A stretch of DNA of 64,000 nt from Ulota crispa (GCA_963920765.1 OY987247.1:3720001-3784000), one strand, 5' to 3'. Positions 1-11,812 are shown, counted from the first letter of the stretch. The notes: a model not told the origin generated them from the letters alone. A program made the numbers and translations.

Positions 1-1959
1 GAGTGTACAAAAATAATTCACTAGTCAACAGGAAACCTATGAGGTGAGAAACTTATAGACCAGATTCTATGTTTGAAGCCCCCTAATATATAGTGCATGC
101 ATGTGAAAGATTGGTTGAAAATTTGTTTGTAAACGGGATGCGCTAGATTTTAGGTGGTGAAGCTCAAAATCTTTTTGGATAGTGTTCTGAATTGATAATT
201 GGTACTTGACAAACCTCAAAATGCAAAGCACCCGTAATGGTGTTCATTTTGTACTTTCATAGTGAGGTATGCACACCCAAAATCAACATTGAATTTAGAA
301 ACTAATATCATATACCACAATCATGCATTTATGGACTTTGCATGTATAATAGTGGTATGTAATGTTGATTTTGAGTGTACAAACATTATTATCGAGCATG
401 TTTTATCTTAGCGCAAGCTTTCAAGTAGATGTACAAGTTTGTTGGCATGAGAGAAGATCTGGGCTTTGACAAGGTGTTTAGTATGTTTGTGACATCTTTT
501 CCCTTTGTTTGTATTATAGCCAAATAACTGAGTTTATAAAACAAAATATAAGATACTTCAATCTATGTTTTGGGCTTCATTAGGCCCCCCTTTAGTTTTT
601 AGAGGGTTTCCTTGTAATCTTGAGTTCAAATGCTCCCCAATCCAAAGGTCCAATAATTCTCAAAAGAATACAGCAGTGGTTTCTACAAATCAATAACACA
701 TGAAAGTATAAGTAAAATTGGATGAATTAAAACTTGGAACTTGAGACATAATGTGAAACTTTAAGTTCTACCCTTCAACCTCTTGACCAATCATTTTTTT
801 CAGAACTCAATGAAGCTTGGAACATAGTATGGAACTTTATTGAGTCACCATATTAGCTCCGCGACCAATCAGATTTTGTAAAGCTTATTGGGGGGCGTGG
901 GACTTGGTATGAACCACCCTTTTATAGGGGTAATTTAGTACCAGTCAGCACACCCAGCTTGTTCCTAAAGGAGGGTACCATTTAGCTTTGTACATTTCCA
1001 GGGGGGGGCTCATCTGCAAAAATACAGGACAGTATTGAGTGCACACAAGGTTGCCATGAGGAGAGTATAATCATCTGGGCACTTAATTTGGCCCCTAAAC
1101 CAAACTCAAAATCAAAAAGATTCTTCAGGGGGATATTGTCACGGTATGAGTGATTCAATTGCTCCCCTCACAAGTTTGAAATGATGCCATTCTATATCAT
1201 ATTCAAGTGGTTTAGGGTAACTTATTACAAATCACATTCTTCATGACCTCTTTTCACATGACCTGGAGAAATATGGCCCCTATTCACACTAGGTTCACAA
1301 TAGGAGTCAAGGCCATCAAAACTTAAGGATAATTTGATTAAAAATTTTGGGACTTACGAATTCAAGAATAATTCTTGTTAATTTGAGAGTAAAACTTCAA
1401 GCATTCATAAAAATAAGATATAGTTAGGGTCATTTCTCTTGTGTATATAGGGTTTATTTAGGTAATAACTACAAGTTTCTAAAAAAAATTGAACTAAACA
1501 ATACAAGAAAAATTGTTTGCAATAACACGTCCAAATTGACTAAAATGTCTAGATTGACCGAAAAAAAGGTCCAAATTGATAGGAAAGTTTTTGAATCAAG
1601 GTGCTCTAATTAATAAAAAATGTTCAAATTGACACTGCTCCCTTGTAGTTGAAAGAATGCAAGACGCAAAGTAGTATTGCTAAGATTCCAATTCCATCTT
1701 GCCATGTTGACTATAAATTTTTTTTATCTCTTCAATAAAAAAAAGTTTGTTTTTGAATGTAATTTGAGAATGGCTCCATTGCCACACATTGACTTTATAT
1801 TTTTTGATAAATGCAACTCTTGGCCATGAAACCAAATTAGATCATGACATCTTAACATCAAAATGTTATTTAAACTTTTATCCTTCACTTTTTGAATGAA
1901 CGGGTTTGAGGAGTTGTAGAAATTGAATTGATGAGAGGCAAAGTTTAGCACACGGTGAG
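1..1959. other. AT-rich spacer, no gene seen
   Basis: Nothing here supports a gene: the only frame above 60 codons (1724-1963, minus) is low-complexity and has no recognisable motif. The one structured item is the foldback at 271-380, listed separately. A G-run lies near 1002-1009. Confidence 0.6.
271..380. repeat. Small foldback (hairpin) sequence
   Basis: The left arm GCACACCCAAAATCAACATT (271-290) is the inverted complement of 361-380 with about two mismatches. A second inner pair, ATACCAC and GTGGTAT, lies between them. The whole 110 bp can fold on itself, as small MITE remnants do. No target-site duplication is seen and the family is unknown. Confidence 0.6.
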
Positions 1960-2257
1960 GCATTAGAAAAATTGGGAGCCCTCAATAAGGCCTATACAAA
2001 TTTTGTTCCCAATGTGGGAACCAGCACGAACCAGCCCTACTGGTTGCCTAAAATTTTTATTAAAAAATATATATATATATATATAGAAAAAAAATCATAA
2101 ATTTTTATATTTTTTATATATTTTTTAATTAATAAAATGACGTGGCACCAATGGTGCCACATCAGACTGTGCATGTGCAGAGTTTGGTGTAATGTGCCCA
2201 AGGTTTCCATGCTTGGTAACTCAGGGCCTTATTGAGGGCCCAAATTGTTTCTAATGC
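1960..2257. mobile_element. Foldback MITE, CCCTCAATAAGGCC ends
   Basis: The ends are inverted copies of each other for about 36 bp: GCATTAGAAA followed by GGGAGCCCTCAATAAGGCC on the left, and the complement of GGGCCCTCAATAAGGCC on the right. The middle holds a (TA)n run (about 2067-2084) and a perfect inner palindrome, GTGGCACCA-A-TGGTGCCAC, near 2142-2162. There is no coding capacity. The GGGCC-like end recalls PIF/Harbinger MITEs, but no clear target duplication is visible, so the superfamily is open. Confidence 0.65.
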
Positions 2258-2763
2258 TTGAATTTGACTCAACTCCTGATGTCAAAATATCCTTAGCTAT
2301 TAATGAGTTATTGCTTGTAGTATGTTCCTAAATTCCAATCCTGCTAGATTTTCACAAGTTGATTGACCATCATTTTGATACTTGAGATTTATAGTTTCAA
2401 ACTATTGTATAGAATATTTGTAGCACCTTCACTATATACAAGGCAAACAATCATTGTAATCTGGACACATTCTTTTGTCTTTGGTAATTTTTTTGAAAAC
2501 ATACATGATTATTGAAAATTGTAAACTTTCCAAGAGCATGGCAAACTATTGGCATGTGTATGGTGTATTCTAAACTACAAAATTTGGTTAATTTAAAAAT
2601 ATTTACATGGTAACAAGTTTTACAATCAATTTTAGAAGTTAATTTGAATTAGTAATTTCAAAAGTTATTAATTTTTTTTTGTAAATGCATAGCAAATGCA
2701 TTTATAAAGATATATTATACAAGTAAAAGCTCTAAGAGCACAAGTATTGTTGCTTTGCAAATG

Positions 2764-2790
2764 GTGCCCTATGCAAAAAACATAGGGCAC
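2764..2790. repeat. Perfect 10-bp stem hairpin
   Basis: GTGCCCTATG (2764-2773), a 7-nt loop, then CATAGGGCAC (2781-2790). Flanking bases continue an imperfect inverted repeat (TTTGCAAATG and CATTTGCAA-like), and AGAGCA-like ends near 2731 and 2866 suggest a degraded MITE of about 140 bp. Confidence 0.5.
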
Positions 2791-2872
2791 AAAATAGCAC
2801 ATTTGCAACACAACGTTTTTAGGGTATCCTATTGTGGTCTTCCAAGCACTCTTGCTTTAGTGTCTTGTAACT

Positions 2873-4766
2873 CTAGCATAATTGAGTTGGCACCCCTACA
2901 CCTCTAAAGTAAGTTCAAATGTATTGTCCACAAGGTAAAAGTACACTAGACCCCAAACACTTGTGGCAAACAATTTGTGTACAAAAACATGTCAAAAACA
3001 CCAAAACATTGAATAACTTTTGTGGAAAACAACCTTTTGGAAATTTAACTTTTTAGCCATCCTAGAACTAGGTGCAATCATCTAGAACCTTAACACAATT
3101 AAAGAAATACATATTTTCCACAAATATATCCCTTGTCAAAAAAACAACACTAATTTTATAAATATTTACTAAATATGTGATGTAATTAGAAATTTGAATA
3201 CAAATTTGGACAAAAATGCCTTAGATGTTTTTTCTAAAGTGAGGACAATAGAATATGAGTTCTCCAAGTCTAGTATTTTTTACTTTTCCATGATTTGTAA
3301 TCTTGTGAAATTTTAATAATGGTCCACAAAAGTACAAATTTAATAAATTGGATTATTATTTTTAACAAATTCAATCATAATTCTAGGTACTTAACACATA
3401 TAGTATGTAGGAAAACCACAAGAAAGTCTTAAAAAAACCTTTAAACTTTGAGTAATTTCAAATACTGAATCATGTTTATTGCCATTTTTGGTTTGTGAAC
3501 CCCAAAATACAAGGGTTTAGAGTACATCCACCCCATAGTTACATCTTGCCACCCAAAAGATTGATGTGAATAATTAATCAAAAATTAAGAGTAATATGAT
3601 TATGTGCCAGAGGCCTTAAAAGTGGACACTTTTGGGTGCTGTTTTTATGAAGCTTGCCAAGAATTTGCTCATTGACATGTTTTTGGTAGGGCAACGTGCT
3701 ACAAGCACTAAGCAACACTATAGACCATTATAGCCAAATTCGGGGCGTAGTAGTGTGGATGCTCCAAAACTTTGATTTGAAAATCATCATGCAATTGTTT
3801 TTCAAAAATGTACTTTATTATTCATCTTCAAGTTTTTTAGGAGTTGGATTTACCCCTGGTCCTCAAGGAGGGGTTAATGTTGCAGTTGTAGAGAGTACCA
3901 CCATTTTGTTGAGCCCAAGTGTACATGTGTGGCAAGTATGATGCTTTGAACTGCCATTAAATGCACATTCCGAGGCAAATGATTAATCCATATACCGTGA
4001 ATTGAACATCTAGCAACCGAAAAATACGTAGAGTACTCTTTTGTGCAAAGTTATGCCTAAACCAGTTATATTAAACATGGTTTTCATTATGAATTTAAGT
4101 TGCATTAAAAGCTGCAAAATGTGCAAGAATGATTCAAACACAACACTCGCCTAACTGCATCATCTGGACCTGTGAAAAAAAAAGTGGTATAAATTTCACC
4201 TTTGTGAATATGGGCCTAAACCAGTATCCGAGGAGATTGTTGATCTTCCTTGGTAAAAATCTTACAATTCTCAATTTCAACTGGTTGATTTAGTGCATGC
4301 ACCGGATATTGATTACACAATTATACAATCATTAGTTTTTTTTCCAAACATATAGCTGGTTTTTATGAAGTGATTCATATTTCAACCATTTCTTTTGACA
4401 TTTCAGATTTCTAGTTTTCTGTTGTTGTTTTTGGATCTCCCGGCTCATTAGCCTAAACCCTTCCAGTTTCAAGGGGGACGGGCGGGGGTATCCCACTCTT
4501 ACAATGATAGGTTATTTCATTCGAGTGTAAAATAAATTATCAACAAAAAATTAAACAGCTTCAAAATTTCAAATTCCTTTATCCAATTTGCCTTGATTGC
4601 AATTGCTATTCTAGGAACTTGACTATTTTCTAAATTTTATGTAATCATGTAAGTGAGCATGTAAGTCCTTGCACTTAGTGACAAAACCATTTATACTAAA
4701 ATATGTAGGAGGGCAGACAATGTAGATCATTCATACAACAACCCCTCAAGTTTCAATTTACTACTT
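2873..4766. other. AT-rich spacer, nothing recognised
   Basis: No repeat arms, RNA genes or coding motifs were recognised. An 81-codon plus-strand frame at 3696-3941 has no family resemblance that I can see. Confidence 0.5.
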
Positions 4767-5130
4767 GAGGTAGGTAGGCGCACCCATAAGCGTGGAAATA
4801 AGGGTTTTGGAGTAGGTAAAACAATTGACTAACTTTGAAAAAGATATTGTAAGCTAGGAAATGGAAACCAGAAATATTGGTATCAAATTCAAGGTTCCAA
4901 CTGCAAGCCTTTGTTCACAAAGATTTTCCAAAGTCCAAAATCACTGAAATTGTAGGGACCATGTGTAAGAGATGCTAAACACAAGGCTTGTTGGTTCTTA
5001 AATAGTGAGATGGGTACTCAAAACCGTCATGGAGTCACCCACAACCATCACTTTGTCACCCATGAATATCACTTAAGTATCCATATGCACCCTGACTATG
5101 TCAGTGACGCCCATGGGCGCAGCTACCTTA
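4767..5130. mobile_element. CACCCATA-family non-autonomous element, copy 1
   Basis: The left end reads GGTAGGTAGGCGCACCCATA and the right end is its diverged complement (CCCATGGGCGCAGCTACC). The same termini flank elements at 6999, 38246 and 53184. It has no coding capacity. The right end directly abuts the next repeat (5131 onward). Confidence 0.6.
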
Positions 5131-5420
5131 CATAACATTCAGTAGCCTAAAGAGAGGCTGCCTTTCCCTCTCTTTAGGTATTATCCACAAACTTCATCAT
5201 GACACACAAAAAAAAGTTTTTGTTTTTTTGTTTTTTTAAATTTTTTTAAATTTTTTTAACAGGGCTGGCCCCCACATTGATGTATGTGCACTAAACTGAG
5301 CCTCTCTTTCATAGACTCTCTGACAAATTCAGCCAAGTGTCCTCTTAGCTGCGAATGGGTGTGGAATATTCCACACTCTTCAGTTGGAGAGAGGGCATGC
5401 CTGCTGAATGCTACTAAATG
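5131..5420. mobile_element. GTGTGGAATATTCCACAC family element, copy 1
   Basis: A repeat bounded by ACATTCAGTAGC near 5135 and GCTGAATGCTACTAAATG near 5402-5419, which look like diverged inverted ends. It contains the perfect palindrome GTGTGGAATATTCCACAC at about 5360-5377. The same palindrome and its neighbouring 80 bp recur in inverted orientation at 26.5 kb, and the 5146-5186 part recurs inverted at about 34108-34146. The superfamily is unknown. Confidence 0.55.
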
Positions 5421-5495
5421 TTTTGTATACCTAAATCCTCAAGGCATTTGACAAACAGAATGAGCTAAATATAAAGCTTGGATCACAATTAGGGT

Positions 5496-5733
5496 TTAAC
5501 TCCTAAAAATCCCATGGGGTAACAAACAAGTTGCTTAACAATTGGCATTTGCTACCAGCAAGAAGATTTGATTTGGAAATTAAATAGCTCACTATTATTG
5601 CATTGATTTAGATATTCCAACTTTTTTGGTGATTTCAAATGCAAGAAATGTATGAATCCATTCCAAACACAAGAAACATATCTTATACTGTACTAGCCAC
5701 AAAGGCATTTTTACATATTTAGCAGTTGATTAA
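5496..5733. mobile_element. TTAA-flanked element, short (~240 bp) form, degraded
   Basis: Its interior matches the elements at 6343-6589 and, inverted, at 53600-53839: GGCATTTGCTACCAGCAAGAAG, then GATTTGGAAATTAAATAG. TTAA lies at both ends (5496-5499 and 5730-5733). The terminal CCCTAAAGG-like bases have decayed, so this is the oldest-looking of the three short copies. Confidence 0.5.
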
Positions 5734-6342
5734 TACACATTTGCAAAAGAAGATTTACTCAAAAAGATTTCAATAGAACATTGACCCTTCATTTTTTTTG
5801 CGACTAATTTCTAAATAATGTATAAGTTGGGTGCATTGGATTCCTCTTCTTCCTCCAACAAGAACATACAAAATTTCAGCCCCAGTCTATGGGCTCAAAG
5901 GCTAAAAGGCTAAGTAGCAATTGTGGCAGTCCCAACTCCGTGCTACAAGTCTAATTATTTTCTATTTGTCTTGTTCTCTTGGAAAGAACACATTAAGCCA
6001 CTTTGCCATTCGTGCTAGGAAGAAATTGTAAGAGTGGCTTAATTTTTTGGATTTTTTGGTTTTTTTCTCTTTTTTGCAGAAAAGGCCTACTCTTAGAAAT
6101 AGGCCCATTTGTGACAGGCTCTTGTCTGAGACCAGGAGGAGAGGGAAATCAATGAGAGAGAGAGGGGGGCTCCGGGCACCTGCCACAATTAATAGGCCAC
6201 TACTGAACCCACTATAACTGCTTTCACAACGGGTGGAGAGTCTGGAGACTGCAGAGTGCAGAGTGTGCGTGGGCAAGTCAGTCACCCAACTGACAAAATA
6301 AAAAAATTACCCCTACTTTGTATTTGGTCAGATTCATCTCTT
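5734..6342. other. Spacer with purine-rich tract
   Basis: A low-complexity purine/pyrimidine-biased stretch lies at about 6040-6170. The 107-codon minus-strand frame over it (5962-6285) is compositional and not supported as a gene. Confidence 0.45.
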
Positions 6343-6589
6343 TTAACCCTTAAACAACCATAGAGCACACTATATAGACCTCCCTCCGTATAATTGGTAT
6401 TTGTTATTAATAAGAAGTTTTAATTTGGGATATTGAATAGCTCACTAGAATAGCATTGATCTATGTTTCAACTTCTTTGTTGATTGTACATGTAATAAAG
6501 GTGCAAATCTATTCCAAATACAAAAAAAAACACCTCGTATTGTATTGGTCTCAGTGGCAGTGTGGCACACTTAGACACTGAAGGGTTAA
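6343..6589. mobile_element. TTAA-flanked element, short (~240 bp) form
   Basis: The left end is TTAACCCTTAAACAACC and the right end is the complement of TTAACCCTTCAGTGTC. TTAA is exact at both edges (6343-6346, 6586-6589) with no further duplication outside. The interior is homologous to 5496-5733 and inverted 53600-53839. The right end is followed at once by GGTGAA, the start motif of the CACCCATA family. Confidence 0.7.
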
Positions 6590-6998
6590 GGTGAACTTCA
6601 AATGGTTAGGAATTGGAAAACCTACACATATATGATATCATGCTACAAAATTGCTTGTTGTTTCTGGGTTTTATTGTTTAAAAACTAGCATATGGAACTT
6701 CAAAAAGTCCAAACTTGTTCTTTCAAGCATAAGAGCAATCTCAATGGCCGCACAATGTAGGTGCAACAAATTATAAGATGGAGGTGGACAAGGAAACAAG
6801 GGACCCAACGGGAATTATAGTCAACATATTTGATTGAGGTGCATGCCAATCAAAAACCCTCAAGCAATATTTTGTAGCTTGTTGCTGCATTGTCAACTGC
6901 CTAAGTCAACAACACAAATTCCCTATTTGACAAGTATACCATTGGGTCCCTCCTCCCCAAATCCTACACTTGAAACACAAGATCCCAAAATTCCAATG
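6590..6998. other. AT-rich spacer between two TTAA-bounded elements
   Basis: No gene or clear repeat arms are seen. It begins GGTGAACTTC next to the TTAA at 6586, so it may contain the remains of a CACCCATA-family end. Confidence 0.4.
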
Positions 6999-7412
6999 TT
7001 AAGGTGGAAGCACCCATAGCCAACAACACCCCATACCCAACCAATAGGGTGCGTTATTTTCAATCTTAGGAGGGATAGGTGCTTTGGAATGCTTTCTTCT
7101 ATCCTTTTTAAGATTGGAACCACTTAAGTCATGATGCGCGTCCCAAAGTGAAATAGAAAGTAATGAGCAGAAAGTTGTGCGGCTATTATTAGAATTGCAT
7201 GAATCTAGAGGTTGACAATGGGTTCGAAGCACTTTTTGACTCCCAAAATTCATAAGAATTTCAGTTTTGCAAATAAAATTATGAAAAACTTACAATCCCA
7301 ATATTTCTCATATTCTTACACCATTACACGGGAAAAGTATTTGTCGCCTCAAACTCTTTGTAGTTTGTTGCAAAATTGATTAAGTTATTGGGTATGGGTG
7401 CTTCCACCTTAA
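6999..7412. mobile_element. CACCCATA-family non-autonomous element, copy 2
   Basis: This is the clearest copy. Left TTAAGGTGGAAGCACCCATA and right complement TATGGGTGCTTCCACCTTAA are an almost perfect 20-bp inverted repeat, with TTAA at each extreme (6999-7002, 7409-7412). The base run after the right TTAA is CCCTTAAAG, the terminal motif of the other TTAA family. No protein is encoded; the short frames inside are shadows. Confidence 0.75.
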
Positions 7413-7799
7413 CCCTTAAAGAATGTTGCTATATTGTATATGCTTTCTACTGTTGTATACAAATGAGGTAATTGAGTAGCACATGAGTCCCATTGGAGTT
7501 ATAAATTTTAAGCCAAGTCATGAACATATAACAAATCAACTAAGTTTTTTTTGGAAAATTTTGGTATTTATCATAAAGCCTTTTCTTCAAGTACTAAATG
7601 ATCCTCGTATGAATACACTAATACAACCATTGGTAGGTAAAATCGTGTAGGGGTTAGTGATCTTATTCAGCCCTCACGTCTAGCACTCACGTCTAGCACT
7701 CACATACTAATGAGCCATTGAGGGTTCCCTAAGTTTTTACAATCTGAGTAAAAAATCTAAGTCCTTTTCACCTTAGGCCTACAAAATAAAATAAAAACT
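7413..7799. other. Spacer upstream of the LRR gene region
   Basis: It contains a small tandem repeat, CACGTCTAGCACT repeated at about 7675-7702. Otherwise nothing is recognised. Confidence 0.4.
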
Positions 7800-9474
7800 G
7801 GCGTGTGCAGTACTGCAAGCACCTACAGACTGCACCACTGTTACCCTGCAACTCTGCCGAGATCGTCAGAACTTGATCAGGTCAACTAACGGAAACCAAC
7901 AAGGGGGTAAAACAAAAAGAACCAACTTAAAGAAAACTAACCAAAAAAATGAACCTACAAAAACTACAAAAAAGCAGAACCTGGAACTGAGAGGACTGAA
8001 GGGACATAGCTCAGACCCTCATCTCTCTGACGGCGCACTCACTACTTACCACCCTGTCGTGCAACAGCTGTCTGTGGTAACTTAGCCACTCGACATGGCT
8101 GCTGCTGCACCAGCAACGCTCTTGCAAAATCGCAATAACTAAGCTTCAGATCTCCTCCATCTCCTCCTAATGCTCCTCCTGCTCCTCCTCCTCCTCCTCC
8201 TCCAACGCTCACTTGCAAACGGTCTCCTCTCTCATCCCAGAGATCTGAACAAAATCACCACCATAGTGCAGCAATTGTACCGATTCATGCAAATTCTAGC
8301 AACACTCTCTTTGTCTTGGATTAGAAACCATTGATGTTGATGTCGTTTTGATCTCTCAAGCTTTTCAAGCAGATCATCTGAAGTGGATGCGCAAGCAATT
8401 GGACAATTTGGTTACAGTTGTGTTGTAAAGGTACTGTTTTTGCTGTTGTTACTGTTGTTGCTGCAGTTGCTGTTATTGTTGTTGTTGAAGTTGAAGGGTT
8501 TAGTTGAGGGAAGCCGGGATTGTCTTTACCGACTGGACTGCATTGGATGTAGTGCTGGAATTTAGACGTGTTAGAGGCGGGCGATGGTAATAAGAAACCA
8601 GCACTGGAAAAGGTTTAGGATTTGCTTGGGAGAGCACATTGATTGATTACTGGAGGCTTAGTAATGGCTGGGCTGTATGTTTGTGTACAGGTAGTTGTGG
8701 AGAGATATGCAACAGAATCGAGGGAAGGGCAAACTCTTAACTGCAGGACTACATCTCCCAAACTCCCTTCGTTTTTAGCTTAATTCGATCGGCAGCGTTT
8801 TCATCAACTTAGCAAGAGGTATGCTTGTTTGTATGAGTTTAATTGTCTGCTCCGGAGTTGAACCTGCTTGAACCCAACCCTGATTTTTGTTGTCCATGAC
8901 CACGTAACTGTACGAGACGGAGACCTAGAAGATGTGGTCACTTGTACGCAACAATTGTCAAGGAAACTTGTACTGCAAGTAACAGCAGTTGGTCCTTCTT
9001 GAGCGTAATTGATTCTTCGAGATTTCCAGAGGGACAAATGTACTGAGAGAACTCAATCAGTCCTTGACGAACCTTTGTGTTGCACGACACCCAAAAACAA
9101 ACTCTGTCTCGAAATTCGAACGATGCCAGTCATAATCGGCATTGCTAGTTTCATCCTTACAATACTTAAGCATTGCGGTGATGTTGCATTAAATTTTTGC
9201 GCCATAGATGTTCTAATGCTGGGATTTGGCTTGTCTATGGATATATTCGTAAATGTGCAGAGGCGAGCCATGGATTTCTCAGCAAGGCGATTTATAGCTG
9301 GTGGACGTTGGCTACATTGCTTTAGTCTTCAAACTTGAGCAACCCAGCTTTAGCTTCCAAAAGCCAAAGTTTTACGTGCAAGCTTTTGCTCCAATGCCGT
9401 GACAGAGGACTACTTGCACTCGTTAGACTCAACAAATCCTTGAGCTTCGGAAAAAAATTGATAGAAAAAAAACC
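7800..9474 (+). promoter_or_regulatory. Upstream region of the LRR gene, promoter and 5' leader
   Basis: Base composition changes here from AT-rich spacer to mixed, GC-richer DNA that runs into the LRR start codon, so promoter and 5' leader probably lie inside. A CTC/CTT-rich tract at about 8152-8210 resembles pyrimidine-rich tracts of plant core promoters and leaders. A GTTGTT/CTGTTG tract follows at about 8430-8485. Just before the start the sequence is A-rich and ends AACCATGGC, a good plant translation context. No TATA box or start site can be assigned with confidence. A 109-codon plus frame at 9009-9338 has no recognisable domain and may be leader sequence. Confidence 0.4.
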
Positions 9475-11303
9475 ATGGCAAGCAATGTGCAGAGCGTGGT
9501 GATAGGAACGCTCACTGGGTTGTTCTGCTTTTGCTTTTGCTTCGTCGTCGTCGTCCCGGTGGGAGCGCAACTGTTGCACCCGGTGGACATGCTCGCCCTA
9601 CGCGCCATCAAGAGCAACATGCACGATTTACCAGGAGGGACTTTTTTCACAACGTGGATATTCGCACTTCGAATCAATCCGTGCATGACATTCACAGGGA
9701 TCCAATGTGTGAAAATCGGCAGTTTCAACAGAGTCCTCTCTCTCCAACTCGGCATTAATTCATCACCCGGTTTGGGAGGGAGTTTGCCTGCAGCACTTGG
9801 TGACCTGGCATACTTGCAAAGCCTCGTCATCACCCCAGGGGAGATTCAAGGCGCCATTCCTGAAACCCTTGGCAACCTGCAAAACCTTCGAATATTCTCC
9901 GTGAGTTTGAATTCTTTATCTGGCTGGATCCCGGCCTCGTTGGGAGGGTTACCGTTGTTGAGAGAGTTGATAGTATCGGATAATCGACTCTCCGGTCCCG
10001 TTCCTGGATTTCGTCAACAGAGTAGTTCGTCGTTGCTGCACTTGGATGTACGGAATAACGACCTGTCGGGCCCGTTCCCGGAGCTGCCCTCGTCGGTGAC
10101 GTATCTGTCGGTGACGAAGAACCGACTGTTTGGGTCGGTGGTGGTTGGGTTGGAAGGGATGACGGGGTTGTCGTATCTGGATCTTAGTCATAACGAGTTT
10201 TCAGGGAGAGTGCCTAGTTTTGTGTTCGAGTATGGTTTGTCGTTTCTGTTGCTGAATAATAATCAGTTCCGTGGGGCCGTGAGTGTTCCGAGTTATGTTA
10301 CTATTCCTGTTGTGGACTTGAGCCATAACCATCTGCAAGGGATCATCTCGCCTTACTTGGCTGGGACCCAGAGCTTGTTCCTGAACAACAACCTGTTCGT
10401 AGGCACTGTGCCACAGGTCTGTAATCTCCACATTCCATTGCTCATTCTAAGCAAAAAGAATATCATGTTACGTATATTGGAAAAACCGGAGGGACCATTT
10501 TGTTGTACTCCACCTTACTCTTACATACATACAATAATGGAAAAATTTCATGGATACCCTTGAAGACGTCTGCAATATTTTCATGGATACCCCTGATTTT
10601 TCAGAAATTTCACAAATATCCTTAGGACCAAAAAATTTAGGCGTTTGTTTGTTTTGTTGTGCATGCCACTTCCCTTTCGTGCACAAAGAGAGAAAAGGAA
10701 GTGACATGCACACATGCCTAAAAATTTTGATCCAAGGGTGTTTGTGACATTTCTGAAAAAGCAAAGCAGGGGTATCCATGAAATTTTCCTTACTATAATT
10801 GTAAGGCATGTAGCTATAGCTCAAAGTTGTAATTATTTGGAATTCTTAGAGGAAAATTACTGAGACTCTACTATTGTACAAGAAAGTGCACGCTTGTTTT
10901 TCTTTTTGTAATATGCAAAATTGTATATACATACTGACAGAAACAGTGAAAGTCCCAGAATGTATGTACTGTTTTTTTCCCAATTCACCTAATCTGGTGT
11001 TCAAATCTTTGAGAACTTTGCGTGCTGACGAGTGTTTTGTGTGTTGTGGCATGTGCGTGCGTGCAGGATTTTGCAAGTAAAATGCAGGAGGCCTCGATGC
11101 AATCGTTGTACTTGCAGCATAATTATCTCACTAATTCTGGAGCGCTTGGAGACGCATCGTTACCACCGAGTGTGTCGGTTTGTTTGCAGTACAATTGCAT
11201 GGTGCCTCCACGGCAGTCTCTATGTCCAACGAATGTAAACATGCCTGCTTCCCGACCTGAGTACCAGTGCCAGCAAGCCAGCAATGGCTCCCCCGGAGAC
11301 TAA
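9475..11303 (+). CDS. Secreted LRR family protein, two exons (9475-10416, 11067-11303)
   Basis: Exon 1 (314 codons) ends CCACAG before GTCTGT and exon 2 (78 codons) begins after GTGCAG, a phase-0 GT-AG splice giving 392 aa. Residues 1-31 are a hydrophobic signal peptide ending VGA. Residues 34-78 form the N-terminal LRR cap (LHPVDMLALRAIK... with Cys70 and Cys78). About nine to ten LRRs follow (85-337). The C-terminal cap reads VCLQYNCMVPP with Cys353, 358, 367 and 382. There is no membrane segment or kinase, so it is probably exported to the cell wall space. From memory the layout and the motifs DLPG..FF..W, LYLQHN and LCLQYNCMVPP match the Arabidopsis At1g03440/At4g03010-type LRR proteins (about 395 aa). 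Those have no settled biochemical role; a part in wall or defence signalling is only inference. One oddity is that the first cap has two extra residues before Cys70. I see no stops or frame slips, so it looks functional. Confidence 0.9.
10417..11066 (+). other. Intron of the LRR gene (650 bp)
   Basis: Donor CAG/GTCTGT and acceptor GTGCAG/GAT keep the frame (phase 0) and restore the conserved ...TVPQ-DFASK... order. Reading through the donor gives a stop soon after the conserved LRRs end and loses the cysteine cap, which supports splicing. A complete Mutator-like MITE occupies 10539-10790. Confidence 0.85.
10539..10790. mobile_element. Mutator-like MITE in LRR intron
   Basis: The left end GGAAAAATTTCATGGATACC and the right end (complement of GGTATCCATGAAATTTTCC) are an inverted repeat of about 21 bp. 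Flanks TACAATAAT (10530-10538) and TACTATAAT (10791-10799) match at 8 of 9 positions. A 9-bp target duplication is typical of Mutator-like elements. Inner inverted segments (GCATGCCACTTCC and GGAAGTGACATGC) let the transcript fold into a long hairpin. A second, disrupted copy is at 22826-25325. Confidence 0.8.
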
Positions 11304-11311
11304 CCTTCTTC

Positions 11312-11347
11312 CCATTTTGGCCATTTTGGCCATTTCTGCCATTTCTG
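11312..11347. repeat. 9-bp tandem array, four units
   Basis: CCATTTTGG twice, then CCATTTCTG twice, eight bases after the LRR stop codon. The units differ by two adjacent bases, so each pair was probably duplicated separately. Confidence 0.85.
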
Positions 11348-11514
11348 TGTACAGATGAGAAAAAAATTGTGTGCTGAGAACTTTTTGTAGAAACCCAAAA
11401 TATACATATTGCGACAGAGCATACCCAAAAAGAGATTACTACAGAGCTTACCCAGTTCGTCAGTATGTTTAATTTTATGGGCTCGGCAATATCAGCCTTG
11501 CCAGTAAAGGGTAT

Positions 11515-11617
11515 GTGCACACATAGTGTTAAGAGTGGTAGTAGCAAAGGAAAAATTAGGACACATTTTTAGACTACGTTCATATTGTTAATATCCCTCT
11601 TAACACTAAGTGTGAAC
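11515..11617. repeat. Foldback of ~100 bp
   Basis: GTGCACACATAGTGTTAAGA at 11515-11534 is the near-perfect inverted complement of TCTTAACACTAAGTGTGAAC at 11598-11617. It looks like a MITE remnant; no target duplication was identified. Confidence 0.6.
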
Positions 11618-11812
11618 ACGTGGAAATTAGGGTTTTGGAACTCTTTACTAGTTTTGTAACAAGATTAGGGTTTGTGTGCCCGCTTAGGATGACTCACTTT
11701 GGTGTAGATTTGAGTGGTCTGAGAAAACGTGGAGAGAAATAAAAGGTAAAAGCATCTGTGTGTGCTTTGAATGATGTCTCGTAGGGGGGGGGGCTCTTTT
11801 TCTGTTTCCCCG

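Noticed and set aside
5962-6285. 107-codon minus-strand frame
   Set aside because: It owes its length to a purine-rich, low-complexity stretch and has no domain.
9009-9338. 109-codon plus-strand frame upstream of the LRR gene as a separate gene
   Set aside because: No recognisable motif, and it lies where promoter or leader sequence is expected.
10417-10563. LRR protein ending at 10563 without splicing
   Set aside because: Read-through adds unrelated residues and loses the conserved last repeat and cysteine cap, which are found in frame after the 11066 acceptor.
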